This document shows, piece after piece, positions 10,225 through 17,857 of a stretch of 64,000 bases of DNA. The DNA is from Agriterribacter humi (GTDB lineage: Bacteria; Bacteroidota; Bacteroidia; Chitinophagales; Chitinophagaceae). The stretch covers positions 186,001-250,000 of the forward strand of contig NZ_VOHQ01000007.1 of NCBI RefSeq assembly GCF_009192765.1, read 5' to 3'. A model generated the notes under the pieces. That model searched no databases, was not told the DNA's origin, and saw only the letters and a program-made list of their open reading frames with translations. The translations under genes and the position numbers were made by a program. Position 1 is the stretch's first letter. The number at the start of each line of letters is the position of its first letter.

Positions 10225-10308
10225 TGGTTGATCTAATTCTTTCGAGATATAAATTTCAAAATCCTTTCTTTTTTCGCCCCGGAAATGATGCCCTGTAAAA
10301 AGCATCAA

Positions 10309-10666
10309 CTAGCGTCTGAAGATAGTTAACCTGCAATTCTATGACATCCAAATCAAACAATTGCGCAACTACCGGTACGGTTTGCCGGGCGTTCGCTCCT
10401 TTTCAATTCAGCTCAATGTGGATGTATCAATATCTAAGGTGGATCCTACTTTACGCAAAAGCGTTTTCTTCAGTTTGAGCAGGGCACTAATCAAAACCGG
10501 AATTACAACTCCGGATTACCTGGCATTTTATTTATGCTTAAGTGTCAAATTTAAGGAAAAGGTGAGGCTTCCCGGATGATATCTCGGAAAATTATTATGG
10601 GATGGTAAAATTGGAGATGTCGGACCCGTTATTGTTTCGCAATTTAAGACGCTATCAAACGTCCTC
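10309..10666. other. Gene-free stretch upstream of hsdM
   Basis: About 360 bases between the hsdM leader and the first DHFR-fold repeat. I see no convincing gene: a 72-codon plus-strand frame at 10361-10579 has no recognisable features. The hsdM promoter should lie in its left part, but I could not pick out a clean TTTG/TAnnTTTG pair. Confidence 0.6.
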
Positions 10667-10748
10667 TCTCTTTTGGATGCTTATCCCCTGTCGCAACACC
10701 CCTTTACCATTGTCACAAGCACACCCGGTTTGGGTTAACCGGGCTTTG

Positions 10749-10756
10749 TAGCTTTG
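10749..10756 (+). promoter_or_regulatory. Candidate -7 promoter element TAGCTTTG, DHFR copy A
   Basis: Exact match to the Bacteroidota -7 consensus TAnnTTTG, 23 bases before the ATG at 10780 and conserved in the second copy at 13628-13635. The nearest TTTG upstream (10729-10732) leaves a 16-base spacer, a little short, so the -33 box is uncertain. Confidence 0.45.
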
Positions 10757-10779
10757 TGTCATCAGCAAAACAAAATGAT

Positions 10780-11435
10780 ATGCGAAAAATCATTGTTCCC
10801 ACTTTTATGACCATGGACGGCGTATTGCAGGCGCCGGGCGCACCGGAAGAAGATCGCTCGAATGGATTCCAATGGGGCGGCTGGCAATTTGCTTACTGGG
10901 ACGAACAGATGAATAGCGTTTTGAGCAAAACCTTCTCCACCCCGTTTGACCTCTTGCTCGGCCGTCGTACCTATGAAATATTCGCGGCGCACTGGCCCTA
11001 CCAAAACGATGCGATCGCTGAAATCTTCAACCGCATCAATAAATACGTGGTGGCTACAACACCCGTTGACCTGTCGTGGAAAAATTCCGTACTCATCAGC
11101 AAAGATGTGGTGAATGAATTGAAAAAATTAAAGCAGCAAGCCGGTCCCGACCTGCTGGTGCATGGCAGCAGCCGCTTGGTACAAACCCTTATGTCCAATC
11201 ACCTCATTGATGTATTGCATACCTGGATATTTCCCATCACACTCGGCCAGGGGAAAAAATTGTTCCGGGAAGGCACACAGGCGCAACAATGGAAGCTCAC
11301 GGACTCAGTGGTATCCACAACGGGTGCGATCATCGCGAGCTATGTTCCGGATGGCGAGGTGAAGGGGGGGGCTTTGTACCGGATAAAGTGAGTGAAGCGG
11401 AATTGGCCCGCCGGGAAAAATGGAGCCGGGAGTAA
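10780..11435 (+). pseudogene. Dihydrofolate reductase-fold (RibD C-terminal-like) protein, copy A, frameshifted near the 3' end
   Basis: NADPH-dependent reductase-fold protein of the DHFR/RibD C-terminal superfamily; the substrate of this subgroup is not known. The protein starts MRKIIVPTFMTMDGVLQAPG and has the family segment LLLGRRTYEIFAAHWP and the glycine-rich LLVHGSSRLVQTL. Compared with copy B at 13659 it differs at about 22 of 195 residues. A run of eight G at 11364-11371 shifts the frame: translation ends at 11391 (GALYRIK), whereas nine G would restore the same C-terminus as copy B and end at 11435. The shift touches only the last 20 or so residues, so the product may still fold. The ATG at 10780 is preferred to the in-frame GTG at 10756, which lies in the -7 element. 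A base-calling error in the G tract is a real alternative. Confidence 0.85.
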
Positions 11436-11538
11436 GCAGTCAGGCCTTAGGTGTTGCAGGTCGAAAGTGCATGGCGTCAAACCATTATTAAAATCCTGCT
11501 GAAACCCGGCATGAAACATTTTCTAAATTTTCAGATAG

Positions 11539-12330
11539 TTATATTTTTTCCAGCAATTCTTTTTTTATTAATTCGAAGGCTTTTTCATTGTCGTATTCTA
11601 TACCTGGTCGAAGAATAACATGAATATCACTATTGAATTCATTGTCGTTCATTTTCTCCTCCATATTTAAAATAAATTCCTTTTGTGTAGGGAGTTTATC
11701 TACTACGAACTGCATATACTGCCGGTAGCATTGTAACAGTTTATCGGTATTTATTTCGTGATGTGAATATGCCCAGTAAAGATCAAACAGATCCCTGCTT
11801 TTTCTACGCTGATACAATGCTCGCAATTTGGTGCCGAATAATTCTTCCAATTCAAAGGTTGTGAGTTTACACTCTCCGGTGAACCATGAATTTTCAACTT
11901 TCAACTTTATTCCCTTTAAACCCATTACATTGAAGTGTTCCCTTGTATTTATTTCAATTTTCAACCTCATATTTATTACAGGTGGTATCTCGGATGGAAA
12001 GCGATAAATAATTGAGTTATTATGTAAAGCGCGTTCGCTCTTTCCTTTCGTTCCTATAAATTTCATCCGTTCGCGAATTCTATCCAGCAAAGGGCCGATA
12101 GGGCCTTCTTTTATTTGAACCAGGTCTATGTCTTCTGAGTATCTTGCCTGGGGCTTCAGGTATAGCTTGTGAAAAGCGGTGCCACCTCTGAATGCAAGAT
12201 TTGTTCTTAGCAATTCGTCAGAAAAAAGCTCTACTAATGAACGTTCTATAATTAAGTCCTGTTCAACTTGAGCGTTATCCGACCAGGGAGCATGCTCTTT
12301 CCATTCCTCGATGTATCGTCGTGCAATCAT
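11539..12330 (-). CDS. abiEii: AbiEii/AbiGii family nucleotidyltransferase toxin
   Basis: Toxin of a type IV toxin-antitoxin pair. 263 residues with the DNA polymerase beta-like nucleotidyltransferase motif: GGT at 49-51, then SEDIDL at 65-70 giving the two catalytic aspartates 67 and 69, followed by the downstream lysine segment FGTKLRALYQRRKSRDLFDL near 165-185. Family members transfer nucleotides, in studied cases to tRNA, and cause growth arrest or abortive infection. The start codon overlaps the antitoxin stop as ATGA (12327-12330), so antitoxin is made first and the two are translationally coupled. All expected catalytic residues are present, so the toxin should be active. The pair is sandwiched between the two DHFR-fold repeats. 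Confidence 0.9.
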   Translation of the reverse strand: MIARRYIEEWKEHAPWSDNAQVEQDLIIERSLVELFSDELLRTNLAFRGGTAFHKLYLKPQARYSEDIDLVQIKEGPIGPLLDRIRERMKFIGTKGKSERALHNNSIIYRFPSEIPPVINMRLKIEINTREHFNVMGLKGIKLKVENSWFTGECKLTTFELEELFGTKLRALYQRRKSRDLFDLYWAYSHHEINTDKLLQCYRQYMQFVVDKLPTQKEFILNMEEKMNDNEFNSDIHVILRPGIEYDNEKAFELIKKELLEKI

Positions 12331-13136
12331 ATATCTGTTTCAATTTGCGCATTTGGAATAATTTTCCATTTTGTGTTTACTTCCCCCCTAACTTCCCTGC
12401 CAGGAACAAGAGGCACAACCAAAGGTCTTTTTGCTGTCAACGCCTTTAATATAGCTTCGCTTAATTGTTCATTTTTCAAATGTGCGTCCAGCAAATAACC
12501 GAGACGCTGAATTGCTGCAACCTGTGAATATGATTTAGCTGTTTTCTGCAGTTTGCCTGGTTTTATTTCTTCCACAAGTTCCCGAAGAATACTAGCGGTG
12601 CGATTAATGCCGGTATTTTTTATATAGTATAATAAATCCAATGCAGTCAATTCCGGCGACGAAACGTTAATGTAACCAGCGTCCGTTTTTGTCTGTATTA
12701 TATCATCTTCTAACCATCCTGTTTTCACAAAAAAATTAATCTTCAATTTTTTGTTTTTAATATTTCGCAAAGCAGGCTTCTCTATTATTATAAAAGATTC
12801 CATTGGCTGCTGGTGGGCCGCCCCATGTATTGCCGCAGCAGAGATAAGCCCTACATAATATTTTCGACCTAAGGTTTTCATCATATCATCTATAAATAAA
12901 CTGTAGGGAATCACCCCCTGGGCAGCATATTCGGGTGGTATGATTGCATAAAACCCCTTCCTAACCTGTATGATTTTTTTCTTTAATTTAAGTCGGAAAA
13001 GATTCTGATTCAAGGCTTTATCAGACAATTCAAATTTTTCTTTAGCTTCTTCCAAAGAGAAAGCATAACGACCCTTAGACCTAAGTGAATCCAGGTATTC
13101 TTCAAGATAATCGTAAGACTTTACTAAGACGCTCAT
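12327..13136 (-). CDS. abiEi: AbiEi-type antitoxin / transcriptional regulator
   Basis: 269-residue antitoxin partner of the AbiEii toxin. The N-terminus (about 10-75) is a winged helix-turn-helix (SLEEAKEKFELSDKALNQNL, then KKKIIQVRKGFYAIIPP), followed by the AbiEi core with ISAAAIHGAAHQQPM and SSPELTALDLLYY. AbiEi proteins neutralise the toxin and repress their own operon by binding inverted repeats. The frame opens earlier at 13181 but that lies inside the likely operator; the ATG at 13136 begins the conserved part and is preferred. The inverted repeat starts 9 bases upstream of it (see 13145-13183), consistent with autoregulation. Confidence 0.88.
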   Translation of the reverse strand: MSVLVKSYDYLEEYLDSLRSKGRYAFSLEEAKEKFELSDKALNQNLFRLKLKKKIIQVRKGFYAIIPPEYAAQGVIPYSLFIDDMMKTLGRKYYVGLISAAAIHGAAHQQPMESFIIIEKPALRNIKNKKLKINFFVKTGWLEDDIIQTKTDAGYINVSSPELTALDLLYYIKNTGINRTASILRELVEEIKPGKLQKTAKSYSQVAAIQRLGYLLDAHLKNEQLSEAILKALTAKRPLVVPLVPGREVRGEVNTKWKIIPNAQIETDI

Positions 13137-13144
13137 TATATAAT

Positions 13145-13183
13145 ATTTGCGATTTGCTACACACTCTGTAGTAGATCGCAAAT
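13145..13183 (-). promoter_or_regulatory. Candidate AbiEi operator: 17-bp inverted repeat
   Basis: Left arm 13145-13161 (ATTTGCGATTTGCTACA) and right arm 13167-13183 are reverse complements at 15 of 17 positions with a 5-base spacer. The outer end of the right arm overlaps a -7 promoter match on the minus strand, TACATTTG (13179-13186), so binding would block transcription of abiEi-abiEii. Known AbiEi proteins act this way; the site itself is seen directly, its use is inferred. Confidence 0.75.
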
Positions 13184-13186
13184 GTA

Positions 13187-13545
13187 ATATACTAAATCTA
13201 AATTTTATTCCTTCTTTTTCACAATCATTCCCTCCCTTCCCGGCGTATTCATCACCAGACCAGCGCAGGACATCTCCCTAGTTGATACTGTGAAACAGAC
13301 AGTGCCTGATTTGCCCCGACACTGCCGGATAAGTTGTAACCAATCTTACCCCTTTTTAACCCTTAATATTTTCCGGCAATGCCCTCCCATATTGAAAAGA
13401 GGATTTGCCAGGAGAATATTTGATCCTGCAGGATCAATCCTGGTCAACTAAGATAATTTGTGAGATCAAATACAGCGCTTTACATTTTATGCGCCCGCCC
13501 GGTAAACCATTCCGATCTGTCAACGACTCCCCGCTCTTTTCCACT
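13187..13545. other. Gene-free stretch with an 18-bp perfect palindrome
   Basis: No gene seen. It contains the perfect palindrome TTGATCCTGCAGGATCAA at 13420-13437, immediately followed by a partial repeat of its half (TCCTGG). The palindrome has no T tract and is 220 bases before the second DHFR copy; it could be a protein-binding site, but nothing assigns it. Confidence 0.5.
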
Positions 13546-13627
13546 TTCTCTTTTAAGTGCTTACCCCTGTCGCAATGCGCCTCCACAATTGTCACAACTG
13601 CACCCGCTTTGAATTAAGCCGGCTTTT

Positions 13628-13635
13628 TAGCTTTG
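13628..13635 (+). promoter_or_regulatory. Candidate -7 promoter element TAGCTTTG, DHFR copy B
   Basis: Same TAnnTTTG match and same distance to the start (23 bases before 13659) as in copy A; TTTG at 13608-13611 gives the same 16-base spacer. Confidence 0.45.
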
Positions 13636-13658
13636 TGTCATCAGCAAAACAGAATACC

Positions 13659-14315
13659 ATGCGAAAAATTATTGTTCCCACTTTTATGACGATGGACGGC
13701 GTATTGCAGGCGCCGGGCGCACCGGAAGAAGATCGCTCGACTGGATTTAAATGGGGCGGCTGGCAATTTCCTTACCAGGACGAGCAGACGAAAAGCGCCT
13801 TGGGCAAGATCTTCTCCACACCGTTCGACCTGTTACTTGGCCGGCGTACGTATGAAATATTCGCGGCGCACTGGCCCTACCAAAACGATGCGATCAGTGC
13901 AATCTTCAACCGCATCAATAAATATGTGGTGGCAACAACAGCCATTGACCTGTCGTGGAAAAATTCCGTACTCATCAACAAAGATGTGGTGAATGAATTG
14001 AAAAAATTAAAGGAACAGGAAGGCCCCGACCTCTTGGTGCATGGCAGCAGCCGTTTGGTACAAACCTTATTGTCCAATCACCTTATTGATGTATTGCATA
14101 CCTGGACATTTCCCATCACACTCGGTGAGGGAAAAAAATTGTTCCGGGAAGGCACACAGCCCCAGCAATGGAAGCTCACGGATTCAGTAGTATCCACAAC
14201 GGGTGTGATCATTGCGAGCTATGTTCCGGATGGTGAAGTGAAGCGGGGTTCATTTGTACCGGATAAAGTAAGTGAAGCGGAGTTGGCCCGCCGGGAAAAA
14301 TGGAGCCGGGAGTAA
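13659..14315 (+). CDS. Dihydrofolate reductase-fold (RibD C-terminal-like) protein, copy B
   Basis: Intact 218-residue paralogue of the gene at 10780. Same DHFR-superfamily landmarks: MTMDGVLQAPG at the N-terminus, LLLGRRTYEIFAAHWP near 60-75, the glycine-rich HGSSRLVQTLL near 133-143, and a charged C-terminus ending KWSRE that copy A loses through its frameshift. The family binds NAD(P)H and reduces small pterin- or pyrimidine-like substrates, but this DUF-like subgroup has no assigned reaction. The ATG at 13659 is chosen because conservation between the copies at the protein level begins there; upstream conservation is of promoter type. Nothing links it functionally to the AbiE pair it borders. 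Confidence 0.88.
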   Translation: MRKIIVPTFMTMDGVLQAPGAPEEDRSTGFKWGGWQFPYQDEQTKSALGKIFSTPFDLLLGRRTYEIFAAHWPYQNDAISAIFNRINKYVVATTAIDLSWKNSVLINKDVVNELKKLKEQEGPDLLVHGSSRLVQTLLSNHLIDVLHTWTFPITLGEGKKLFREGTQPQQWKLTDSVVSTTGVIIASYVPDGEVKRGSFVPDKVSEAELARREKWSRE

Positions 14316-14422
14316 TGTCAGGCCTTAGGCCTTGAAGGTAGAAGGTGCATGGGTTCAATTGAAAATGCTGCACCTGATTGTTTTGGATATAGCCAGGGAT
14401 GGCTGTGGCCTGCTATTCCATA

Positions 14423-14456
14423 AATGCAATGAGCCGGAAAACCGGCTCATTGCATT
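14423..14456. terminator. Strong 15-bp hairpin between convergent genes
   Basis: Perfect 15-base stem (AATGCAATGAGCCGG at 14423-14437 with its complement 14442-14456) and an AAAA loop. It lies between the DHFR copy B gene (plus) and the gene ending at 14537 (minus). No T tract follows on either side, so a bidirectional terminator or RNA-stabilising hairpin is likely but not certain. Confidence 0.6.
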
Positions 14457-14536
14457 GGTAGCTATATCAATATCTGAAACTACATCAGGATAAAAAACCT
14501 GCAAGGGTATAGCAGATACTTTGGTCAGGTGCGGCC

Positions 14537-14977
14537 CTACTCGTGATTGTTGACACCAATATTTTTGATCGCGTCTGATACGTCTCCCATATCCTTTTTA
14601 AACTCGCGCTTGAATGCCGCCCATTTGGAAGTTTTTGTATGAACAGATTCGTCAAGCTGCTCCTTCAGGTCTTCGTTCTTTGCCTCGAGTTGCTTTACCT
14701 TTTTGTTGTACTTCTTTTTAAGGTCATCGGCGAGGCTGGGACCTTTGTCCTTTAATTCGGCGATCTTCTTTTGGTTTTCGGCGATACTGGTTTCGGCTTC
14801 CTTTTTAAATTGTTCATAGTCAGCGGCCGAATCTATTTTCGCTTCCGTTAGATCCTTTTTGGCTTCGATCATGTCTTTTCTGGCCTTCGCGGCTTTTTCA
14901 TTTTCCTGGCTGGAGGCAGACAAGCTGCTCATGGCAAGGATAGCGATCGCGGAAATGGTTACAATGCTTACTTTCAT
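14537..14977 (-). CDS. Secreted coiled-coil protein of unknown function
   Basis: 146 residues from the ATG at 14977. A signal peptide is clear (MKVSIVTISAIAILAMSS, cleavage near SASSQ). The rest is highly charged and almost entirely Lys/Glu/Ala-rich helix with heptad character (NEKAAKARKDMIEAKKDL, then KKKYNKKVKQLEAKNEDLKE), so a periplasmic or surface coiled coil is expected. The frame is open upstream to 15013 but the signal peptide decides the start. I do not recognise a family. The gene lies 61 bases after the end of another secreted protein gene on the same strand, so the two may form an operon. Confidence 0.75.
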   Translation of the reverse strand: MKVSIVTISAIAILAMSSLSASSQENEKAAKARKDMIEAKKDLTEAKIDSAADYEQFKKEAETSIAENQKKIAELKDKGPSLADDLKKKYNKKVKQLEAKNEDLKEQLDESVHTKTSKWAAFKREFKKDMGDVSDAIKNIGVNNHE

Positions 14978-15038
14978 GTTGTGTGTTTTAAATATAAAAT
15001 TTGTGCTGGTCATAGTTAGTCTAAGGGAAATGCAATTT

Positions 15039-15668
15039 TTATTCCCTGCGTTTGGCTTTTGATTCGTCTACTGCCGTTTTCTTGTTATCAATATCCGTTC
15101 TCATAGAACTCAGTTCATTGGATATGGCAGCAAGGCGCACCTCAATAGCGGCCTTCTTCTTTTCAAGATCCGTTTGTTCATCCACCAGCTTTTGATATGC
15201 TTTTTCAGATTTGTTCACATCGCTGATCTGGTTGCTGATATTGAGATCTGCAAAATGATTGTCGGCATCTTTCACAAATGAATTCAGAAATGCAATGACA
15301 TTTTCAGTAAGAACGCTGTCGCTGCCTGAACTGGTGAAATTGTTGTATCCCTTAGATACCGCCATGTATACGTTGCTGGAATTGTTAGGACCCTCTTCTA
15401 CCTTGGTATACAGGTCTATTTTATCTTTACTGATCTCCGAAAGGATAACGCCCTTGTAACTGGCTGCACCGCGTCTCACCCTTTCTTTCAGTCCTGCACG
15501 GGATAGCTTTTCCTGCAACGCTTCAGTGGTAACTTTCAGTGGTTGATTGATACTGATCATAACGGCATCCCTGTTTGTTTTTTCAATAACAGTAGATACA
15601 GAAGTGGCTTGCGCGGTAACATAGCCGCATACCACTAACATGGCAATAGCCAAAAAGAATTGTTTCAT
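15039..15668 (-). CDS. Secreted protein with C-terminal coiled coil, unknown function
   Basis: 209 residues from the ATG at 15668, chosen because it begins a signal peptide (MKQFFLAIAMLVVCGYVTAQA). The N-terminal half (about 22-140) is a mixed alpha/beta domain with repeated mentions of parallel-strand-like segments (GVILSEISKDKIDLYTKV, SSNVYMAVSKGYN); the C-terminal third (150-209) is a charged coiled coil rich in Lys/Glu/Ala. No catalytic motif is visible and I do not recognise the family. It is upstream of, and probably co-transcribed with, the coiled-coil gene ending at 14537; both are likely envelope proteins. Confidence 0.72.
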   Translation of the reverse strand: MKQFFLAIAMLVVCGYVTAQATSVSTVIEKTNRDAVMISINQPLKVTTEALQEKLSRAGLKERVRRGAASYKGVILSEISKDKIDLYTKVEEGPNNSSNVYMAVSKGYNNFTSSGSDSVLTENVIAFLNSFVKDADNHFADLNISNQISDVNKSEKAYQKLVDEQTDLEKKKAAIEVRLAAISNELSSMRTDIDNKKTAVDESKAKRRE

Positions 15669-15976
15669 AAAAAACTTTTTATAAGTGAAAATTTCGGAGC
15701 AGGTGTAACAATTGAGGGGGTTGTAAAGTAGAAAGTCAGAATGATTACGAAGTGCGTCCTTTGAACACATAAAGATAGTCTATTTAAAATAGAAACAGGA
15801 TTTACTTTGTTAAATAGGATCAAAGCATTTGATTTCCCGGGATTCGTGCTAAAACACGTGTAAAAAAATCCACAATAGCACGATGATTGTATCCGCTCTC
15901 ACGGTTGGATTCACAAGAATCCGGGTAAAAAATCCCGGACCTCATATTGCTCTATTGGTACTATCAAATTTATCTT

Positions 15977-16252
15977 ATGGAATTTAGCCCATTACATATC
16001 GGTATTGCCGCAGGTATATGCACGGCAATTTCTATGATTCCTCAACTTATAAAAATCCTGAAAGAAAAAAAATCAGAACAGGTTTCTGTGCCGATGATTC
16101 TTATACTGCTCAGCGGGCTCGCGTTATGGGTTTGGTATGGCTTTGTCAAAAAAGATTTTCCTGTTATTATAACCAACTGTTTTTCTTTATTGGTAAATAT
16201 CCTTTTGGCCATCTTCTCTATCAGGTACAAAAAAAAGAAAACAGCGCAATGA
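15977..16252 (+). CDS. SemiSWEET family sugar transporter
   Basis: 91-residue membrane protein with three predicted transmembrane helices (about 5-25, 37-56, 62-82) and the PQ-loop signature in helix 1 (ISMIPQLIKILKEKK, Pro-Gln near 22-23) plus the conserved Trp/Asn positions in helices 2 and 3 (LWVWYG, ITNCFSLLVN). SemiSWEETs dimerise to pass sugars such as sucrose or glucose down their gradient in the inner membrane. The ATG at 15977 is preferred over an upstream frame start at 15947 because the family begins there. The C-terminus is a Lys-rich cytosolic tail. It stands alone; the next gene downstream is 163 bases away. Confidence 0.9.
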   Translation: MEFSPLHIGIAAGICTAISMIPQLIKILKEKKSEQVSVPMILILLSGLALWVWYGFVKKDFPVIITNCFSLLVNILLAIFSIRYKKKKTAQ

Positions 16253-16415
16253 AATTTCCCCGTTCGGTAAGAAAGCGATAAATAGAAGTCAAGGCATATT
16301 ATCGCCTGTAAATTCGGCATTGAATATTTTGGCTTTTATAACAGTTCATTGTATCAATCCATAATCAATCCTTTGCCGGTATGCTGATTGGCATGAAAAT
16401 TTAATCTGGTACATT

Positions 16416-17570
16416 ATGAAAAAGACAATCACGCGTAAAAGGAAGATCGTTTATATCGTCCTCGGAAGCCTGCTGATCATATTAACCGGCTTGCGTATTG
16501 CCCTGCCCTATATTTTGCTGAATTATGTAAACAAACAATTGACAATGATTGACGGATATACCGGCCATGTAAATGATATTGACGTTGCCTTATACAGAGG
16601 CGCATATACCATTAAGCAAATCAAACTCGACAAGACCGGTGGAAAGGTTCCTGTTCCATTTTTTGCTGCGGATATCATTGATCTTTCTGTAGAATGGAAA
16701 GCATTGCTCAAGGGCAGGATCGTTGCCGAAATAGAAGTGGAAAGGCCAACCCTGAATTTTGTAAGCGGTCCCTCCAAAGCGACCAGTCAGACAGATATTG
16801 ATAACGACTGGACAAAAGTGGTAGACAACCTGCTTCCTGTTAAACTTAACAGGTTCCAGGTCAATAATGGAAAAATTCATTACAGGGATTTTCACAGTTC
16901 ACCCAGGGTAAATATTGAGGCTGGAGAAGTCCATATCCTCGCCGAAAATCTTACGAATGCCGGGCAGATAAAAAATACACTGCCTTCTACCGTAAAGGCG
17001 TCTGCGACGGTATATAATGGAACAGTTAACCTGGATATGAAGATCAATCCGCTTACTACTATTCCCACCTTTGATCTGAACGCGCGGCTGAGCCCGGTGA
17101 AAATTACTGCGATGAACGACTTCCTGCAGGCTTACGGTAATTTCGATGCAGAAACAGGAACAATAAGTATGTATTGCGAAGCAGCAGCAAAAGATAAAAA
17201 GATCACCGGTTATGTAAAGCCCATCATCAAAGATCTGAAAGTTGCGAACTGGAAAGAGGATAAAAAAAACCTGGGGATAAAGGTGTGGGAATCAATCGTG
17301 GATGCTGTGGGCTGGGTGCTGACCAATAAAAGAAAAGACCAGATCGCTACCACGGCCGAATTTACCGGCAACATTGACACACCCGATGTTAACACCTGGG
17401 TGATCATCGGTCAGTTGCTGCGTAACGCTTTTATCCAGGCGCTGTATCCTGCGCTGGAAAATAGCATCAACCTGCATTCGGTAGACAAAAAAGAAGATAA
17501 GCAAACTTTGCTGGAAAGAATTTTTGAAGGGGGTAAAGCCAAAAAAAATTCAAATAAAGATAAAAAGTAA
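16416..17570 (+). CDS. DUF748 / AsmA-like envelope protein
   Basis: 384 residues with a basic N-terminus and one membrane anchor (about 11-33, IVYIVLGSLLIILTGL), then a long periplasmic beta-rich region typical of DUF748/AsmA-like proteins: LYRGAYTIKQIKLDK, LLKGRIVAEIEVERPTLNF and repeated strands up to about 330, then a charged Lys-rich C-terminus (KAKKNSNKDKK). Large AsmA-like proteins bridge the envelope and are implicated in phospholipid traffic or outer-membrane homeostasis; for this small DUF748 type the role is not established. The gene is monocistronic in appearance. The start ATG is the first in the frame and begins the anchor. Confidence 0.82.
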   Translation: MKKTITRKRKIVYIVLGSLLIILTGLRIALPYILLNYVNKQLTMIDGYTGHVNDIDVALYRGAYTIKQIKLDKTGGKVPVPFFAADIIDLSVEWKALLKGRIVAEIEVERPTLNFVSGPSKATSQTDIDNDWTKVVDNLLPVKLNRFQVNNGKIHYRDFHSSPRVNIEAGEVHILAENLTNAGQIKNTLPSTVKASATVYNGTVNLDMKINPLTTIPTFDLNARLSPVKITAMNDFLQAYGNFDAETGTISMYCEAAAKDKKITGYVKPIIKDLKVANWKEDKKNLGIKVWESIVDAVGWVLTNKRKDQIATTAEFTGNIDTPDVNTWVIIGQLLRNAFIQALYPALENSINLHSVDKKEDKQTLLERIFEGGKAKKNSNKDKK

Positions 17571-17769
17571 GGCTGGGTGAAATGATAAGACTTCAGTAAG
17601 CTTTTGCATGAGTAACAGACATATCTTATGCAGGAAACAAATCACTTTAGGCAACTAACAAGCACACATCGGTAGAGCAACGGGCGCATGCATCAGCAAA
17701 CTGCTTGCAATAAAAACATGCACATATAAATAAAACCTCAGTAAACTACTGACCATTTCCAGGGCTGAG

Positions 17770-17794
17770 TTTTTTAAATTGTTAAGCTGATATA
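17770..17794 (+). repeat. 25-bp direct repeat, left copy
   Basis: Identical over 25 bases to 36628-36652; begins TTTTTTAAATTG and ends GCTGATATA. Both copies are preceded by a related TTCCAGG string about 15 bases upstream. Candidate left attachment site. Confidence 0.8.
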
Positions 17795-17812
17795 TGAGAT
17801 GAGTAAAAATAA

Positions 17813-17843
17813 AAGCAGCCTGCTATCAATAAACAGGCTGCTT
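17813..17843 (-). terminator. Intrinsic terminator of the spondin gene
   Basis: On the minus strand: AAGCAGCCTG, an 11-base loop, CAGGCTGCTT (10-bp perfect stem), then TTATTTTTAC. It lies 15 bases beyond the spondin stop codon at 17858. Confidence 0.88.
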
Positions 17844-17857
17844 AAAAATGATCTGCA

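Larger units (their letters stand above)
10667..11479 (+). repeat. Repeat unit A of a diverged segmental duplication
   Basis: First copy of a roughly 810-base segment that recurs at 13546-14358. It includes the promoter region (both copies share the string GCTTTGTGTCATCAGCAAAA before the start codon), the whole DHFR-fold gene, and about 45 bases downstream (shared GTCAGGCCTTAGG). The two copies are direct repeats separated by the AbiE toxin-antitoxin pair. Confidence 0.85.
13546..14358 (+). repeat. Repeat unit B of the diverged segmental duplication
   Basis: Second copy of the segment at 10667-11479, in the same orientation, offset by 2879 bases at the start codons. Homology covers the leader, the gene and the first 45 bases after the stop. 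Outside these limits the flanks are unrelated. Confidence 0.85.

Noticed and set aside
10361-10579. 72-codon plus-strand frame between hsdM and the DHFR repeat
   Set aside because: No start context, no recognisable features, atypical composition; treated as non-coding.
13420-13437. 18-bp perfect palindrome as a terminator or attachment core
   Set aside because: No T tract, no gene ends nearby, and no second copy seen; kept only as a note in the intergenic entry.
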